Source of the DNA: Clostridium sp. OF03-18AA | Lineage (GTDB): Bacteria > Bacillota > Clostridia > Lachnospirales > Lachnospiraceae | Assembly (NCBI RefSeq): GCF_003478035.1 | Contig: NZ_QUEP01000007.1 | Span: 124,001 to 188,000, forward strand | Direction: 5' to 3' | DNA: 64,000 nucleotides | Part shown: piece after piece, positions 1 through 9,800 of the stretch | Numbering within the stretch: position 1 is the first letter of the stretch | Layout: each line of letters begins with the position of its first letter | The notes under the pieces: model-generated | What the model saw: the letters and a program-made list of their open reading frames with translations, nothing else | Databases searched by the model: none | Told to the model about the DNA's origin: nothing | Position numbers and translations under genes: made by a program

Positions 1-277
1 ACGCGCCAAGGTCATCCTTAATGGAATCCCAGGATTTTAACGCATTCTCCATAACAGTATCTTTGTTCTTTACGCTTGTTGCAAGGGCCTGTTCGATGGA
101 AGCGTCATCCATCTGGTTGAACAGATCCAGGTACTGCTGGGAGCCGGACTGCATCGCCATTTCGATCTGTGGATCGATTGTTTCAGCGGTGTCAGCGGCT
201 GCAGAGCATCCTGCAAGCGTGAAGAGGCAAACTGCCATGCAGAGTGCAAGCCAGATTCTTCTAATTCTCTGTTTCAT
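1..277 (-). CDS. Lipoprotein, 3' part cut off by the window edge; possible OadG-type subunit
   Basis: The reverse strand opens with ATG at 275-277 after an AGGTGG ribosome-binding site and runs off the left edge, giving 92 residues. It begins with basic residues (MKQRIRR), a hydrophobic stretch and the lipobox LAGC near residue 24, so the product should be a membrane-anchored lipoprotein. The mature part is soluble and helical, with several acidic residues. It follows the carboxyltransferase gene with only a 17-base gap and is surely co-transcribed with it. In related Clostridia the small membrane subunit of sodium-pumping biotin decarboxylases (OadG/MmdD-like) sits here, sometimes with a lipoprotein leader. 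That assignment rests on position only, because the diagnostic part lies outside the window. Confidence 0.6.
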   Translation of the reverse strand, partial: MKQRIRRIWLALCMAVCLFTLAGCSAAADTAETIDPQIEMAMQSGSQQYLDLFNQMDDASIEQALATSVKNKDTVMENALKSWDSIKDDLGA

Positions 278-294
278 ATTTCAGCCACCTCATA

Positions 295-1725
295 TTAGAT
301 CGTTCCGTGCTTTTTGGACGGACGATCCTCTCTTTTTGTGAACAGCATCTCAAATGCAGCAGCTACACGCTGTCTTGTCTCGGAAGCCTCGATGATATCG
401 TCTACATATCCTCTCTTTGCTGCCGCAAGTGCGCTTGCCTGCATCTCATTATACTGTGCTGCTTTTTCATTGATCAGGGCTGCCGCATTGTCAGCCTTTG
501 CGATCTCGTCAGCATACATGATCTTCACAGCCGGTGCTGCTTCCATGACGCCGATCTTCGCGTTCTTCCATGCGTATACAATGTCAGAACCGATGGACTT
601 GCTGTTCATGGTAAGACCTGCTGTTCCGTTTGCCTTGCCGACAACGACAGTTACCTTCGGAACATCTGCGTTTGCGAATGCGTAGGTCAGGCGTGCTGCC
701 GCCTTCGCGATCTTCTTCTCGTTGCATTTGCAGTTCTTGTAGCCGTCTACATTGACGAGTGTAAGTACCGGGATCTCGAAAGCGTTGCAGAAGTTTACAA
801 ATGCTGCTGCTTTCTCACATCCTGCTGCGGTAAGGGCTGCGTCATAAGTAGCAGTCTTCTCGCCGTCTGTATAAACTTCGCTGCGGTTTGCAACACAGCC
901 AACGGTAGCTCCGTTTAAACGGATAAATGCCGTTACCATCTCCGGTGCATAGTCCTTCTTCATTTCCATGTAGAAGCTATCGTCGGAGATCATGGACAGA
1001 GCGATAGATGTATCGCCTGCGCAATTTTCGATGTCTGTGCAGATTCTGTTTAAGTCATCTTCACATTCGCTGTAAGACATGTCATCCTCATTGTTTGCCG
1101 GGAGGATGGAAACAAGGTTTCTGATCTCTGTGAAAATTTCTTTCTCGGAGCCAGTCGCGCATACGTTTCCTGTCTCTTTTGCCTGATACTCAGCGCTGGA
1201 ATTATCAGCATCGTTCTCAGCGATTACAAACGGAGCATTCACAAACATTTTTGCTTCCTGTTCCATAAATGTAAAATCAGCCATTTCAGATGCCACAGCC
1301 ATTCCGCCGCCGCAGTTTCCAAACACAGCCTGGATCTGCGGGATCACACCGGATGCCATTGCCTGGCAGACATAAAGTTTGCCGAAGCCGTCCAGAGCAT
1401 CCATGCTCTCCTGGAGTCTTAAACCTGCACAGTCAACAAGCCCGATAATGGGTGCGCCCATTTTCATAGCCATATGATAGAGCTTCTCGATCTTCTTTGC
1501 GTGCATTTCGCCGATGGATCCGCCCATAACAGACGCGTCCTGGCTGTACACATAGACGAGAGCGCCATTGATCGTGCCATAACCGGTAACAACACCATCT
1601 GCAGGGGTTTCCTGAGACTGCATGTTGTAATCAGTGCTTCTGGCAGTAATATAAGCACCAACTTCAACAAAGCTGTTGTCATCAAGCAAATCATGAATTC
1701 TGTTGATTGCCGACGTTTTTGTCAT
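295..1725 (-). CDS. Biotin-dependent carboxyltransferase, methylmalonyl-CoA decarboxylase alpha-type
   Basis: The 476-residue product has the two crotonase-like halves of acyl-CoA carboxyltransferases. The N-terminal half contains ARSTDYN, GYGTINGALVYVYSQD, MGGSIGEMHAKKI and a GNCGGGMAVASE oxyanion-hole region; the C-terminal half contains a PVLTLVNVDGYK-like segment and IGVMEAAPAVKI. Such enzymes move CO2 between an acyl-CoA and carboxybiotin; with an OadB-type pump they decarboxylate methylmalonyl- or glutaconyl-CoA and export sodium. At 476 residues it is somewhat shorter than the roughly 510 of classical MmdA. I chose the ATG at 1723-1725 because GGAGGA lies just before it; an upstream in-frame start would add five residues. 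The lipoprotein gene follows at once. Substrate specificity cannot be read from sequence. Confidence 0.85.
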   Translation of the reverse strand: MTKTSAINRIHDLLDDNSFVEVGAYITARSTDYNMQSQETPADGVVTGYGTINGALVYVYSQDASVMGGSIGEMHAKKIEKLYHMAMKMGAPIIGLVDCAGLRLQESMDALDGFGKLYVCQAMASGVIPQIQAVFGNCGGGMAVASEMADFTFMEQEAKMFVNAPFVIAENDADNSSAEYQAKETGNVCATGSEKEIFTEIRNLVSILPANNEDDMSYSECEDDLNRICTDIENCAGDTSIALSMISDDSFYMEMKKDYAPEMVTAFIRLNGATVGCVANRSEVYTDGEKTATYDAALTAAGCEKAAAFVNFCNAFEIPVLTLVNVDGYKNCKCNEKKIAKAAARLTYAFANADVPKVTVVVGKANGTAGLTMNSKSIGSDIVYAWKNAKIGVMEAAPAVKIMYADEIAKADNAAALINEKAAQYNEMQASALAAAKRGYVDDIIEASETRQRVAAAFEMLFTKREDRPSKKHGTI

Positions 1726-1781
1726 TTTGCTTTCCTCCATTATTCCTTAAATTGACGAAAATCAAATTTCTGCCTAGTGTA

Positions 1782-1810
1782 ATAATAAACGGATTTGATG
1801 CAAAATTCAA
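1782..1810 (-). promoter_or_regulatory. Sigma-A promoter of the carboxyltransferase operon
   Basis: On the minus strand TTGAAT (1805-1810) and TATTAT (1782-1787) are separated by exactly 17 bases. It would start transcription about 50 bases before the gene. Confidence 0.65.
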
Positions 1811-1900
1811 GGAGTTTTTCCCCGCTTTAGCAACATTTTTATCCCTTTTCGTCAGAAAAATTTAAGAAACTTTTTTTCTAATGCCTGTCTCGTGATGCAG

Positions 1901-2803
1901 TTAATTTTTTAAACCTCCTGCTTCCAGATGACGTTTCATCTCCGTAAAGCCCCGCCCACGGACTTCTCCGACCTGATGGACCACCATGAATGCTTCCTGA
2001 TCGATATCCATGACGATTCGGTTCAATTTCTGGAGCTCCCGTCCGGAAACAACGGTAACAACAGCCATGGACGGCTTTCTCAGATGACCGCCCTCGACCT
2101 TGAACAGGGTCGTCCCGCGGTCAAGCTGCTGCTGTACTGCAAGATTGATCGCCTCATATTTTTCACTGATGATCTTCGCCTGCACCTGCTTTTTGCCCAT
2201 CATGAGCATCTTGTCGAGGATCACCGTGTAGATCATGACCATGATGATCCCGTAAAGGATCTTTTCCCGGTCACGGAAAAGAAGCTGGGACAGTAAGATC
2301 GCCACGTCGAACGCGTACATGGACACGGAAACCGGGATCTTAAGCCGCTTCTGGAGCACGAGCGGCGGAATGTCCATGCCGCCGGTGGATGCTCCGGAGC
2401 GGATCACGATCCCCAACGAAAATCCGATCATCACTCCTGCAAAGATCGCGCAGAGCATGGGATCTTTTGTGAAAACGAAGTTTCCCGCCAGCGCGCTTAA
2501 CCTGTTCAGGATAAATGGATAATAAAAAGTCGCGATCAGTGTTGTCGCCGCAAATTTCTTTCCGAGTTCCAGCCATCCGAGTCCGAACATGGCGATATTA
2601 AAGATCGCCACAAAGCCGGAGAGCGGGATCCCGAAGTAGTGTTCCGCAAAAAGTCCCAGGCCCGTGGCCCCCGCCGCGATCATGCCCGACGGAAGGATGA
2701 AGAGAACGACTCCTGCGGCATAGACCGTGAGGCAGAACAGGATGATCGCGGTCTGGATGACGGCGGATGCCGCCTTATTTTTCTTTGTTTCTGGTGTTTC
2801 CAT
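1901..2803 (-). CDS. YitT family membrane protein (DUF161/DUF2179)
   Basis: The 300-residue protein has five to six hydrophobic helices in residues 15-200, with the family hallmark GASTGGMDI around residue 137. A soluble C-terminal DUF2179 domain (about 210-295) carries GRGFTEMKRHL at the end. This is the usual YitT architecture and length. The family is widespread in Firmicutes and its transport function is not established. The start follows an AAGGTGATAAAG ribosome-binding site. The gene stands alone, with an unrelated promoter behind it and more than 400 bp of non-coding DNA ahead. Confidence 0.85.
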   Translation of the reverse strand: METPETKKNKAASAVIQTAIILFCLTVYAAGVVLFILPSGMIAAGATGLGLFAEHYFGIPLSGFVAIFNIAMFGLGWLELGKKFAATTLIATFYYPFILNRLSALAGNFVFTKDPMLCAIFAGVMIGFSLGIVIRSGASTGGMDIPPLVLQKRLKIPVSVSMYAFDVAILLSQLLFRDREKILYGIIMVMIYTVILDKMLMMGKKQVQAKIISEKYEAINLAVQQQLDRGTTLFKVEGGHLRKPSMAVVTVVSGRELQKLNRIVMDIDQEAFMVVHQVGEVRGRGFTEMKRHLEAGGLKN

Positions 2804-3181
2804 GTTTTCTTTATCACCTTTCTTTTTAGATTGTCTATATTATATGTATTCTTTGTTCTTTTTTGTTTTTATAAACTATTCTGATCTGTTTTATGATCCG
2901 GTAAAGCTTTTACCGGTTAACACAGTACACATCTCCCAATGTCCTGATCTCTCTTATCAGTAAAGCGGACATTCGCAATCCGCTTCGCTACTTGCTCATG
3001 AACGCAGTCGCTTCGCGATCTGTCAGTGGGAGCTTTCAACTCCCACTGACATAAGCATCCCACTCACCCACCGCTTAGTGCTCCGCGCACTTGAATCGGG
3101 GGAATGCTTATCTGCGTTCAAAATCTGCTTTTCTGTGTCTTTACTGTTCTTCCCTCTACCTCTTTATCACAAAAAAGCGCG
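2804..3181. repeat. Non-coding region with nested inverted repeats
   Basis: No gene is visible between the YitT start and the transaldolase terminator. It holds a perfect 10-bp inverted repeat, GTCAGTGGGA at 3022-3031 and TCCCACTGAC at 3041-3050. This is followed directly by ATAAGCAT at 3051-3058, which pairs with ATGCTTAT at 3104-3111 across a GC-rich middle. A further short stem (AGCGGA/TCCGCT) lies near 2963-2982. The dense symmetry suggests a folded repeat element or RNA, but only one copy is present in this window. Confidence 0.5.
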
Positions 3182-3208
3182 CAAAAAAAGGACGCCCGAA
3201 GGCGTCCT
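3182..3208 (-). terminator. Intrinsic terminator of the transaldolase-like gene
   Basis: Stem GGACGCC (3190-3196) and GGCGTCC (3201-3207) with a CGAA loop; on the minus transcript it is followed by a run of seven T. Confidence 0.9.
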
Positions 3209-3220
3209 CATGAATTTTTC

Positions 3221-3874
3221 TTATTTGCCGAAAACTGCTTCATAGTCTTTGCGGAATTTCTCGATTCCCTGATCTGTCAGCGGGTGATGTGTCATCTGCT
3301 CGATCACTTTGTACGGAACCGTCGCGATATCAGCGCCTGCAAGTGCACACTCTGTCACATGCATTGTGTGGCGGACACTTGCTGCGATGATCTCTGTCTC
3401 GATATCATGAAGTGCGAAGATCTCGGCAACAGTTTCGATGAGGTCGATACCCGGCTGGGAGATATCATCAAGACGGCCTACGAACGGAGATACATAAGCT
3501 GCACCTGCTCTCGCTGCGAGAAGTGCCTGGTTTGCAGAAAAGATCAGGGTAACATTTACTTTGATTCCTTCCGATGCAAGGACCTTTGTTGCTTTTAATC
3601 CCTCAACGGTCATCGGGATCTTTACGACCATATTCGGATGGATCTTCGCGATCTCACGTCCCTCTGCGATCATTCCTTCCGCGTCCGTTGTCGTTGCCTT
3701 TACCTCGCCGCTGATCGGTCCGTCTACGATCGACGCGATCTCTTTCAGGGTCTCAACATAATCTTTTCCCTCTTTTGCGATCAGGGACGGATTTGTCGTA
3801 ACTCCGCAGATCACTCCCATATCGTTTGCTTTGCGGATCTCCTCCACATTGGCTGTGTCAATGAAAAATTTCAT
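3221..3874 (-). CDS. Fructose-6-phosphate aldolase / small transaldolase
   Basis: The 217-residue product starts [13 protein letters not shown] and contains [13 protein letters not shown], the Schiff-base lysine in MVVKIPMT (about residue 84), and [28 protein letters not shown] split across the barrel. This matches the small TalC/Fsa family, which splits or transfers three-carbon dihydroxyacetone units in the cytoplasm; the length is typical (about 215). Family members are annotated either as transaldolase or as fructose-6-phosphate aldolase and the sequence does not settle which. The gene has its own promoter and terminator and is therefore monocistronic. Confidence 0.92.
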   Translation of the reverse strand: MKFFIDTANVEEIRKANDMGVICGVTTNPSLIAKEGKDYVETLKEIASIVDGPISGEVKATTTDAEGMIAEGREIAKIHPNMVVKIPMTVEGLKATKVLASEGIKVNVTLIFSANQALLAARAGAAYVSPFVGRLDDISQPGIDLIETVAEIFALHDIETEIIAASVRHTMHVTECALAGADIATVPYKVIEQMTHHPLTDQGIEKFRKDYEAVFGK

Positions 3875-3954
3875 TGGTTCCCCCTCCTGTTATCTCTCAT
3901 AATCATGTTCTGCTGCCGTCTCCGCGCATGCGGGCGCCAGCTCTGTATAAGTCC

Positions 3955-3982
3955 ATTTTAGCATGAGGATATGGTTTGTCAA
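3955..3982 (-). promoter_or_regulatory. Sigma-A promoter of the transaldolase-like gene
   Basis: Minus strand TTGACA (3977-3982), 16-base spacer, TAAAAT (3955-3960). Confidence 0.7.
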
Positions 3983-3990
3983 GCAAATCA

Positions 3991-5622
3991 TCATCCCGCA
4001 TACGGAACAAACTCGAAGCACTCCTCCTCGGAGACACCATCGATCAGGAATCCCCAGCCATCGCCGGACTGTCTGACCGCGATCCGGCATTTTCTTCCGT
4101 CTTCCAGTTCCATGTCCACAAACGTCTCTTCATCCGTCGCTCTCACATAGAATTTAGTCCCGACCGGCATAGTTGCCTCCGTCTCGCTTCCGTCAGCTCC
4201 GAAAAGTGTTACCGGCAGCGCTCTCGTCGATACGAGCGGCATTTCGTCTTCATGGGAATCGGCAGTGCGGATCTTTGTATACACATTTCCGTCCGCCTCC
4301 GGCATACCGTCCGCTCCCACATGGAATTTCCGGTACGCACTGTATGTTCCGAGCGCATCGATCCGTCTTGTGAGATAAAAAGCATCCGGAGTCTGGATCG
4401 GCGCGCCGTTTACGCTGTCTGTGGAACTGCCGGCTTTCGCCACCTTCTCACCGTTCAGATCATACACCTCCATGGTCTTCCAGTCATTTTCACTGGAAAG
4501 CTCCATGTAGAGATAGGAACGTCCGTCATCCGTCATGACAAGCCAGGTATCCCCGATCTTTCCGTAAACCTCTTCGGTAAACGTATCCTTTTTCCCGTTC
4601 TGTTCCCGCTCGATCGTGAGTTTTCTTGTAAAGTCATCTTCCGTCTCCGGCTCTTCATATGTATAGCAGACGCTTGCGTCCACATCCCCTGAACGATAAG
4701 TCACGGTATCCCACGGATCCACTTTTTTTGCCCATCCATCCGTGGAAGCTCCCATGTAGGCTTCCTCAAACATCGACTCATGGTCCTTAAACGGGACAGC
4801 GATCTCGATCTCGCCCGCCGCATACGGTCCGATCTCGTATGGAGCGAAGTAAACGCTCACCCCATTTTCCGTGATGGCCCACTCCAGGCTAGAATCTGCG
4901 TTCGTTCCATCAAACAGCGTGTCCACCGTATCTTCATAGCCATCGAACAGCTCTCCGTCCGCCGCGCGTCCCGCAAGTTCTTCCTTTACATAGCTCCGGA
5001 ATCCGCCCATATCTTTCACCATATCAGAAAGCTCCAGCTGTTTTCCGGTCTGTGTATCAAAATTGTAATAATCGTTGTAGGCGGTCGGATGCGCACCGCC
5101 CATATCATAATACTTCAGCCAGGACATGCTGGCAACCGCCCCGTCAAAACGGATCGGCTGGAATTCATAATTGCAGGCATACGTGAACTTTGCGTCTGTA
5201 AACTCTTTCCGCATGTCTATCGCTTCCACTTTATACTCCTCGTATTCCTTTTTGTGCGCAGCCGCCATCTCATCATTTTTTGCCGAGAGTGCACTCTTTA
5301 ACGCCTCATATCCGTCTCCCTGGACAAAGACCCTGTCACACCGGGACGTGATGATCGGAGTCTGGCTGTCGTCCCACTCCCCATCGTACTCGCCTGTCAC
5401 CGCGATCGGGATCGGATCCAGCTTTCCTGTGCTTTCCGGCTCCTTTGCATCTGTCTCACCGGATGTTTTTGATTCTTCCGGTACCGTCACTTTTGCACTT
5501 TCTGTTGTCTTTGTCTCTTCCGCAGAAGTCTGTGCAGTCGTCGTATCCATCGCCGTATATTTTTTCTGGCAGCCCACAAGAAGACCAACCGCGATCAAAA
5601 GATATAATCCATACTTTCTCAT
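3991..5622 (-). CDS. Large lipoprotein with DUF3298 (RsiV-like) domain
   Basis: The 543-residue product has a lipoprotein leader with lipobox LVGC near residue 18, then a Thr/Ser/Glu-rich linker to about residue 75. A DUF4163/DUF3298-like region follows at about 75-300; its centre reads GGAHPTAYNDYYNFD, typical of DUF3298 (RsiV extracellular domain and lysozyme-binding relatives). The last 240 residues are a beta-rich segment I do not recognise. I use the ATG at 5620-5622, which follows GGAG; the longer reading would begin with TTG. There is no sigma-factor gene next to it, so it is not an obvious anti-sigma factor. It is likely an exported surface protein of unknown role. Confidence 0.7.
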   Translation of the reverse strand: MRKYGLYLLIAVGLLVGCQKKYTAMDTTTAQTSAEETKTTESAKVTVPEESKTSGETDAKEPESTGKLDPIPIAVTGEYDGEWDDSQTPIITSRCDRVFVQGDGYEALKSALSAKNDEMAAAHKKEYEEYKVEAIDMRKEFTDAKFTYACNYEFQPIRFDGAVASMSWLKYYDMGGAHPTAYNDYYNFDTQTGKQLELSDMVKDMGGFRSYVKEELAGRAADGELFDGYEDTVDTLFDGTNADSSLEWAITENGVSVYFAPYEIGPYAAGEIEIAVPFKDHESMFEEAYMGASTDGWAKKVDPWDTVTYRSGDVDASVCYTYEEPETEDDFTRKLTIEREQNGKKDTFTEEVYGKIGDTWLVMTDDGRSYLYMELSSENDWKTMEVYDLNGEKVAKAGSSTDSVNGAPIQTPDAFYLTRRIDALGTYSAYRKFHVGADGMPEADGNVYTKIRTADSHEDEMPLVSTRALPVTLFGADGSETEATMPVGTKFYVRATDEETFVDMELEDGRKCRIAVRQSGDGWGFLIDGVSEEECFEFVPYAG

Positions 5623-5780
5623 ACTTTTCTTCTCCAAATCCTGTTTTATTCGTCGTTATCCGCCGGAACGCCGACGCAGATCGGGATCCGCGTTTTCCGG
5701 ATCGTTCCGTTTTCTATATCCTACCGCAGATCTTCCCCGGAATCCATTCATTTTCCCTTACGAATTCTTAAAAACAGCGC

Positions 5781-5906
5781 ACAGTACACGGGCACTCCAT
5801 GCCTGCGTACTGTAACAGGATTTTGCCGATGCTTCGCATTCCGAATCGGCAAAATCTGCTGCCACAACTGTATTGTACGGAATTTTCAGTTCAGAAAATT
5901 CCTACT
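5781..5906 (-). repeat. Three-hairpin interspersed element, copy 1
   Basis: Contains hairpin 1 (ACAGTACACGGGCA paired with TGCCTGCGTACTGT), hairpin 2 (GATTTTGCCGAT/ATCGGCAAAATC, 12 bp, perfect) and hairpin 3 (GGAATTTT/AAAATTCC). It lies just after the oleate hydratase gene in the direction of transcription. Confidence 0.8.
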
Positions 5907-5913
5907 GCGTACA

Positions 5914-5946
5914 GCAGCGCACGGACTTCTCCAGTCCGTGCGCTGC
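5914..5946. terminator. Perfect 14-bp hairpin behind the oleate hydratase gene
   Basis: GCAGCGCACGGACT (5914-5927) and AGTCCGTGCGCTGC (5933-5946) pair perfectly around a 5-base loop. It sits 11 bases past the stop codon. A T-run exists only on the plus-strand side (GTGTTTTT), so for the minus transcript it may be an end-protecting stem rather than a clean intrinsic terminator. Confidence 0.6.
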
Positions 5947-5957
5947 CCGTGTTTTTC

Positions 5958-7931
5958 TTATTTTAACATCCAGTCCTTCAGAACATCATGATCTCTCAGA
6001 AGCTTTCCTACGATCGTCCTGTCGATTTTCTTAAGAAGTGGTTTCTTCATCATCTCAAACGGCATCGGAAGTTTCATCTCGAGCGGAGACTTTCCGTCCA
6101 TCAGCTTCACGGTGCTGTCCAGAAGTTCTCTCACATCGTAAACGCTGCCCCAGACCTCCGGCACACCGCGGTCCACGCCACAAAGTCCGTAAACAGCTTC
6201 CATGGCCGTGCGGACAGAATATTCGGTCGTGAAGATCGTATCTCTCGGTGTCTCTGCGAACTGTCCAAGGAAGGCCGCGTTCACAGATCCGTCCGGGATC
6301 ACATCCGGGCGGTCGCCGGCTCTTCTCGGCATGAAGAATGCTGTGATATACGGCATCATCGTCGGTGTGCAGTTGCATGCTTCCCCGGCAAGCCGGTCGA
6401 TGTCCTCCACCGGGATCCCGAGATGGTACAGCCACTCAGCTGTGATCTCCTTACCGGTGCACTCTTTCATCGGTTTCTTCACATGATCTCCCGGAACATC
6501 GGTAAACAGGCTGTATACCCAGACGCAAACCTCATCCTTTTTCTGGTTTTTAAACTGTCCCTGACGGTTGATCGTCCAGCTTAAGAGCCAGCTGGAATCC
6601 CGGCAGCTCACGATGCCTCCGGTGACGACCTTTCCTGTTCTCGGATCACGTCTGCAGATCTTTTTGATCTGGTCGATGATCTCCTCATTCGAGGTTGTGA
6701 CAGTCGCGGACTCCCAGTTTGTCTTCTCGATATCGGAGCAGAATTTTTCCGGATGTCCAAAATCCGGATCCTGGGCCGCGATCTTTTTCCAGAGGCTCCA
6801 GCAGCCGCTGCTGCGGACTTCCGCATCTCCTAACGGTGCATGGTCCTGATCCCCGTAGATCGTTCCTTCCGTGCAGCTTCCGTTTGTGATGAATACCAGG
6901 TCTTTCTCCGTCAGCGGGATCTCCATCTCCCCGTTCTTTGTGCGGCACTCGATGGCACGGGCCGTCTTCTTTCCGTCTTTGATCTCAAAGCGGACGTTTG
7001 TGACTTCCGTGCCGAACCGGAATTCCACGCCTGCTGCCTCCAGATATTTCTGCATCGGCAGGATCAGGGATTCATACTGGTTGTATCGGGTGAATTTCAG
7101 TGCGGAGAAGTCCGGGAGTCCTCCGATATGATGGATGAATCTCTGGAAGTACCGCTTCATCTCCAGGGCGCTGTGCCAGTTTTCAAAGGCAAACATGGTC
7201 CGCCAGTAAAGCCAGAAATCGGAACGGAACACCTCATCGTCAAACACGTCTTCGATCGTCTTGTCGTAGAGATCCTCATCCTTTGTGAAGAAGAGCTTCA
7301 TGATCTCCATGCTGCCTTTCTGGCTCAGCCGGAATTTCCCGTCCGTGTGGGCATCTTCCCCGCGGTGTTCCGTCGCCCGGCAGAGGGAATAGTTCGGATC
7401 ATGTTTATTTAACCAGTAATATTCGTCGAGAACGGACGCACCCGGGATCTCCAGGGACGGGATACTGTGGAACAGATCCCAGAGGCACTCGAAATGGTCT
7501 TCCATCTCACGGCCGCCGCGCATGACATATCCTCTCGTCGGATCGTCGATCCCGTCGCAGGCACCGCCGGCAATGTCCATCGCCTCTAAAATGTGGATGT
7601 TCTTTCCCGGCATCTGCGCATCACGGACAAGGAAGCAGGCCGCCGCCAGGGACGCAAGGCCGCTTCCCACAAGGTACGCCGACTTCTCCTCGATCCCCGC
7701 CGGTTTTTCCGGGCGGGCGAATGCCTCATAGTTTCCGTTTGTGTAGTAGATCCCCTTGCTGTTCTTATCATGCTTTCCGAGTTCCGTGTTGCGGTAGTCA
7801 GACCTGCTTCCCGCAAAAGACCTGTCTGTCTTTTCTGCATTTCTGTTTCCCCGTTTCTTCGCCGCAAGTACCGCTGTGATCCCTGCTCCCGCTGCCAGGA
7901 CTGCGCCGGCTTTCCATCCTTTTTTGCTCAT
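5958..7931 (-). CDS. ohyA: Oleate hydratase (MCRA family)
   Basis: The 657-residue FAD enzyme adds water to the cis-9 double bond of unsaturated fatty acids, giving 10-hydroxy acids; this is a fatty-acid detoxification step of gut Firmicutes. Visible motifs are the dinucleotide fold LVGSGLASLAAACFLVRDA near residue 88, GGACDG, RGGREMEDHFECLWDL and a C-terminal FLGQFAETPRDTIFTTEYSVRTAMEA spread over about residues 575-600. Length and layout match the family. A hydrophobic, basic N-terminal extension (GAVLAAGAGITAVLAAKKRG) is an extra not needed for the FAD fold and may tether it to the membrane. The gene is monocistronic with a good promoter. Confidence 0.92.
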   Translation of the reverse strand: MSKKGWKAGAVLAAGAGITAVLAAKKRGNRNAEKTDRSFAGSRSDYRNTELGKHDKNSKGIYYTNGNYEAFARPEKPAGIEEKSAYLVGSGLASLAAACFLVRDAQMPGKNIHILEAMDIAGGACDGIDDPTRGYVMRGGREMEDHFECLWDLFHSIPSLEIPGASVLDEYYWLNKHDPNYSLCRATEHRGEDAHTDGKFRLSQKGSMEIMKLFFTKDEDLYDKTIEDVFDDEVFRSDFWLYWRTMFAFENWHSALEMKRYFQRFIHHIGGLPDFSALKFTRYNQYESLILPMQKYLEAAGVEFRFGTEVTNVRFEIKDGKKTARAIECRTKNGEMEIPLTEKDLVFITNGSCTEGTIYGDQDHAPLGDAEVRSSGCWSLWKKIAAQDPDFGHPEKFCSDIEKTNWESATVTTSNEEIIDQIKKICRRDPRTGKVVTGGIVSCRDSSWLLSWTINRQGQFKNQKKDEVCVWVYSLFTDVPGDHVKKPMKECTGKEITAEWLYHLGIPVEDIDRLAGEACNCTPTMMPYITAFFMPRRAGDRPDVIPDGSVNAAFLGQFAETPRDTIFTTEYSVRTAMEAVYGLCGVDRGVPEVWGSVYDVRELLDSTVKLMDGKSPLEMKLPMPFEMMKKPLLKKIDRTIVGKLLRDHDVLKDWMLK

Positions 7932-8009
7932 CGTTTTTGCATTCCTTTCCCATTGATTTTGTTTTATATCCTATATGATGTAGTTTTTATAACCATATTA
8001 TTAATTCTG

Positions 8010-8038
8010 ATAGTAATCCTTTGTATATGCTTTGTCAA
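8010..8038 (-). promoter_or_regulatory. Sigma-A promoter of the oleate hydratase gene
   Basis: Minus strand TTGACA (8033-8038), 17-base spacer, TACTAT (8010-8015), about 75 bases before the start codon. Confidence 0.65.
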
Positions 8039-8101
8039 GCTTTTCCATTCAAATATTTTGAATATAACTTTTTACGTTGTATTCCTCCTCATTTTTCAAA
8101 A

Positions 8102-8141
8102 AATACCTCACCCGCTGCACCAGGCAAACGGGCAAGGTATT
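8102..8141. other. Inverted repeat between the divergent ohyA and pfp promoters
   Basis: AATACCT (8102-8108) and AGGTATT (8135-8141) pair, with CCCG/CGGG inside. A fragment of the three-hairpin element (GCAAAATCTGCGACC onward, 8239-8270) lies to the right. Otherwise the 7932-8297 stretch shows nothing coding. Confidence 0.4.
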
Positions 8142-8297
8142 AAAAAGGGGAGGATAAGTATTAATCTTTTTCTTTGGTACTGATCATAGGATTGCCTGTT
8201 TTTCCTGTTTTATACACCTCTAAAAAAATTTCTCCGCAGCAAAATCTGCGACCGCAGTTGTATCATACGAACTTTATCGAACCAGCTCAAAAGATGA

Positions 8298-8326
8298 TTG
8301 ATTTTCCATTCACCTTTTTCTATAAT
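8298..8326 (+). promoter_or_regulatory. Sigma-A promoter of the PPi-phosphofructokinase gene
   Basis: TTGATT (8298-8303), 17-base spacer, perfect TATAAT (8321-8326). The leader to the start codon is about 110 bases. Confidence 0.8.
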
Positions 8327-8444
8327 AAATACAGAAACGAATCCTGAACTTCCATCCCGAAAGATCCGGGAGGAAGTTCATCTGCTGCGAGACCGGTCAT
8401 TTCTCAGACGGATCGCTGCAAATTTACTCAGATTGGAGAATCTT

Positions 8445-9659
<1,215 letters not shown>

Positions 9660-9700
9660 TTTTACAGCACCATTCTTCTTTGTTAATAAAAAAAGTTTGT

Positions 9701-9732
9701 TTAGCAGGAAGTTCCATCTGAATTTCCTGTCA
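9701..9732. repeat. Short hairpin repeat R2, copy a
   Basis: GGAAGTTCCATCTGAATTTCC core with CAGG/CCTG flanks; the same 32-bp motif recurs at 23502-23533 and 62591-62623, each time directly before a terminator. Confidence 0.65.
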
Positions 9733-9735
9733 GAC

Positions 9736-9786
9736 AAAAAAGGTCCATGAAAGTGATCATTCGTTACTTTTCATGGACCTTTTTTC
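9736..9786. terminator. Bidirectional terminator between pfp and the SpoIID-like gene
   Basis: AAAAAAGGTCCATGAAA pairs with TTTCATGGACCTTTTTT; A/T runs on both sides serve both converging genes. Confidence 0.9.
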
Positions 9787-9800
9787 GATATTCAATTCGA

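Noticed and set aside
307..918. Plus-strand frame of 203 codons opposite the carboxyltransferase
   Set aside because: Shadow of the real minus gene; extremely Cys-rich with no conserved motif.
3976..5815. Long plus-strand frames opposite the DUF3298 lipoprotein gene
   Set aside because: Arg/His/Ser-rich antisense shadows; the minus frame has a signal peptide and a known domain.
5781..5946. CRISPR array or integrative element at the recurring repeats
   Set aside because: Copies are scattered singly between genes, with no spacers, cas genes, integrase or direct-repeat ends.
8298..8444. Longer N-terminus for PPi-phosphofructokinase
   Set aside because: The extension begins inside the promoter and has no conserved sequence; the ATG at 8445 has a proper ribosome-binding site.
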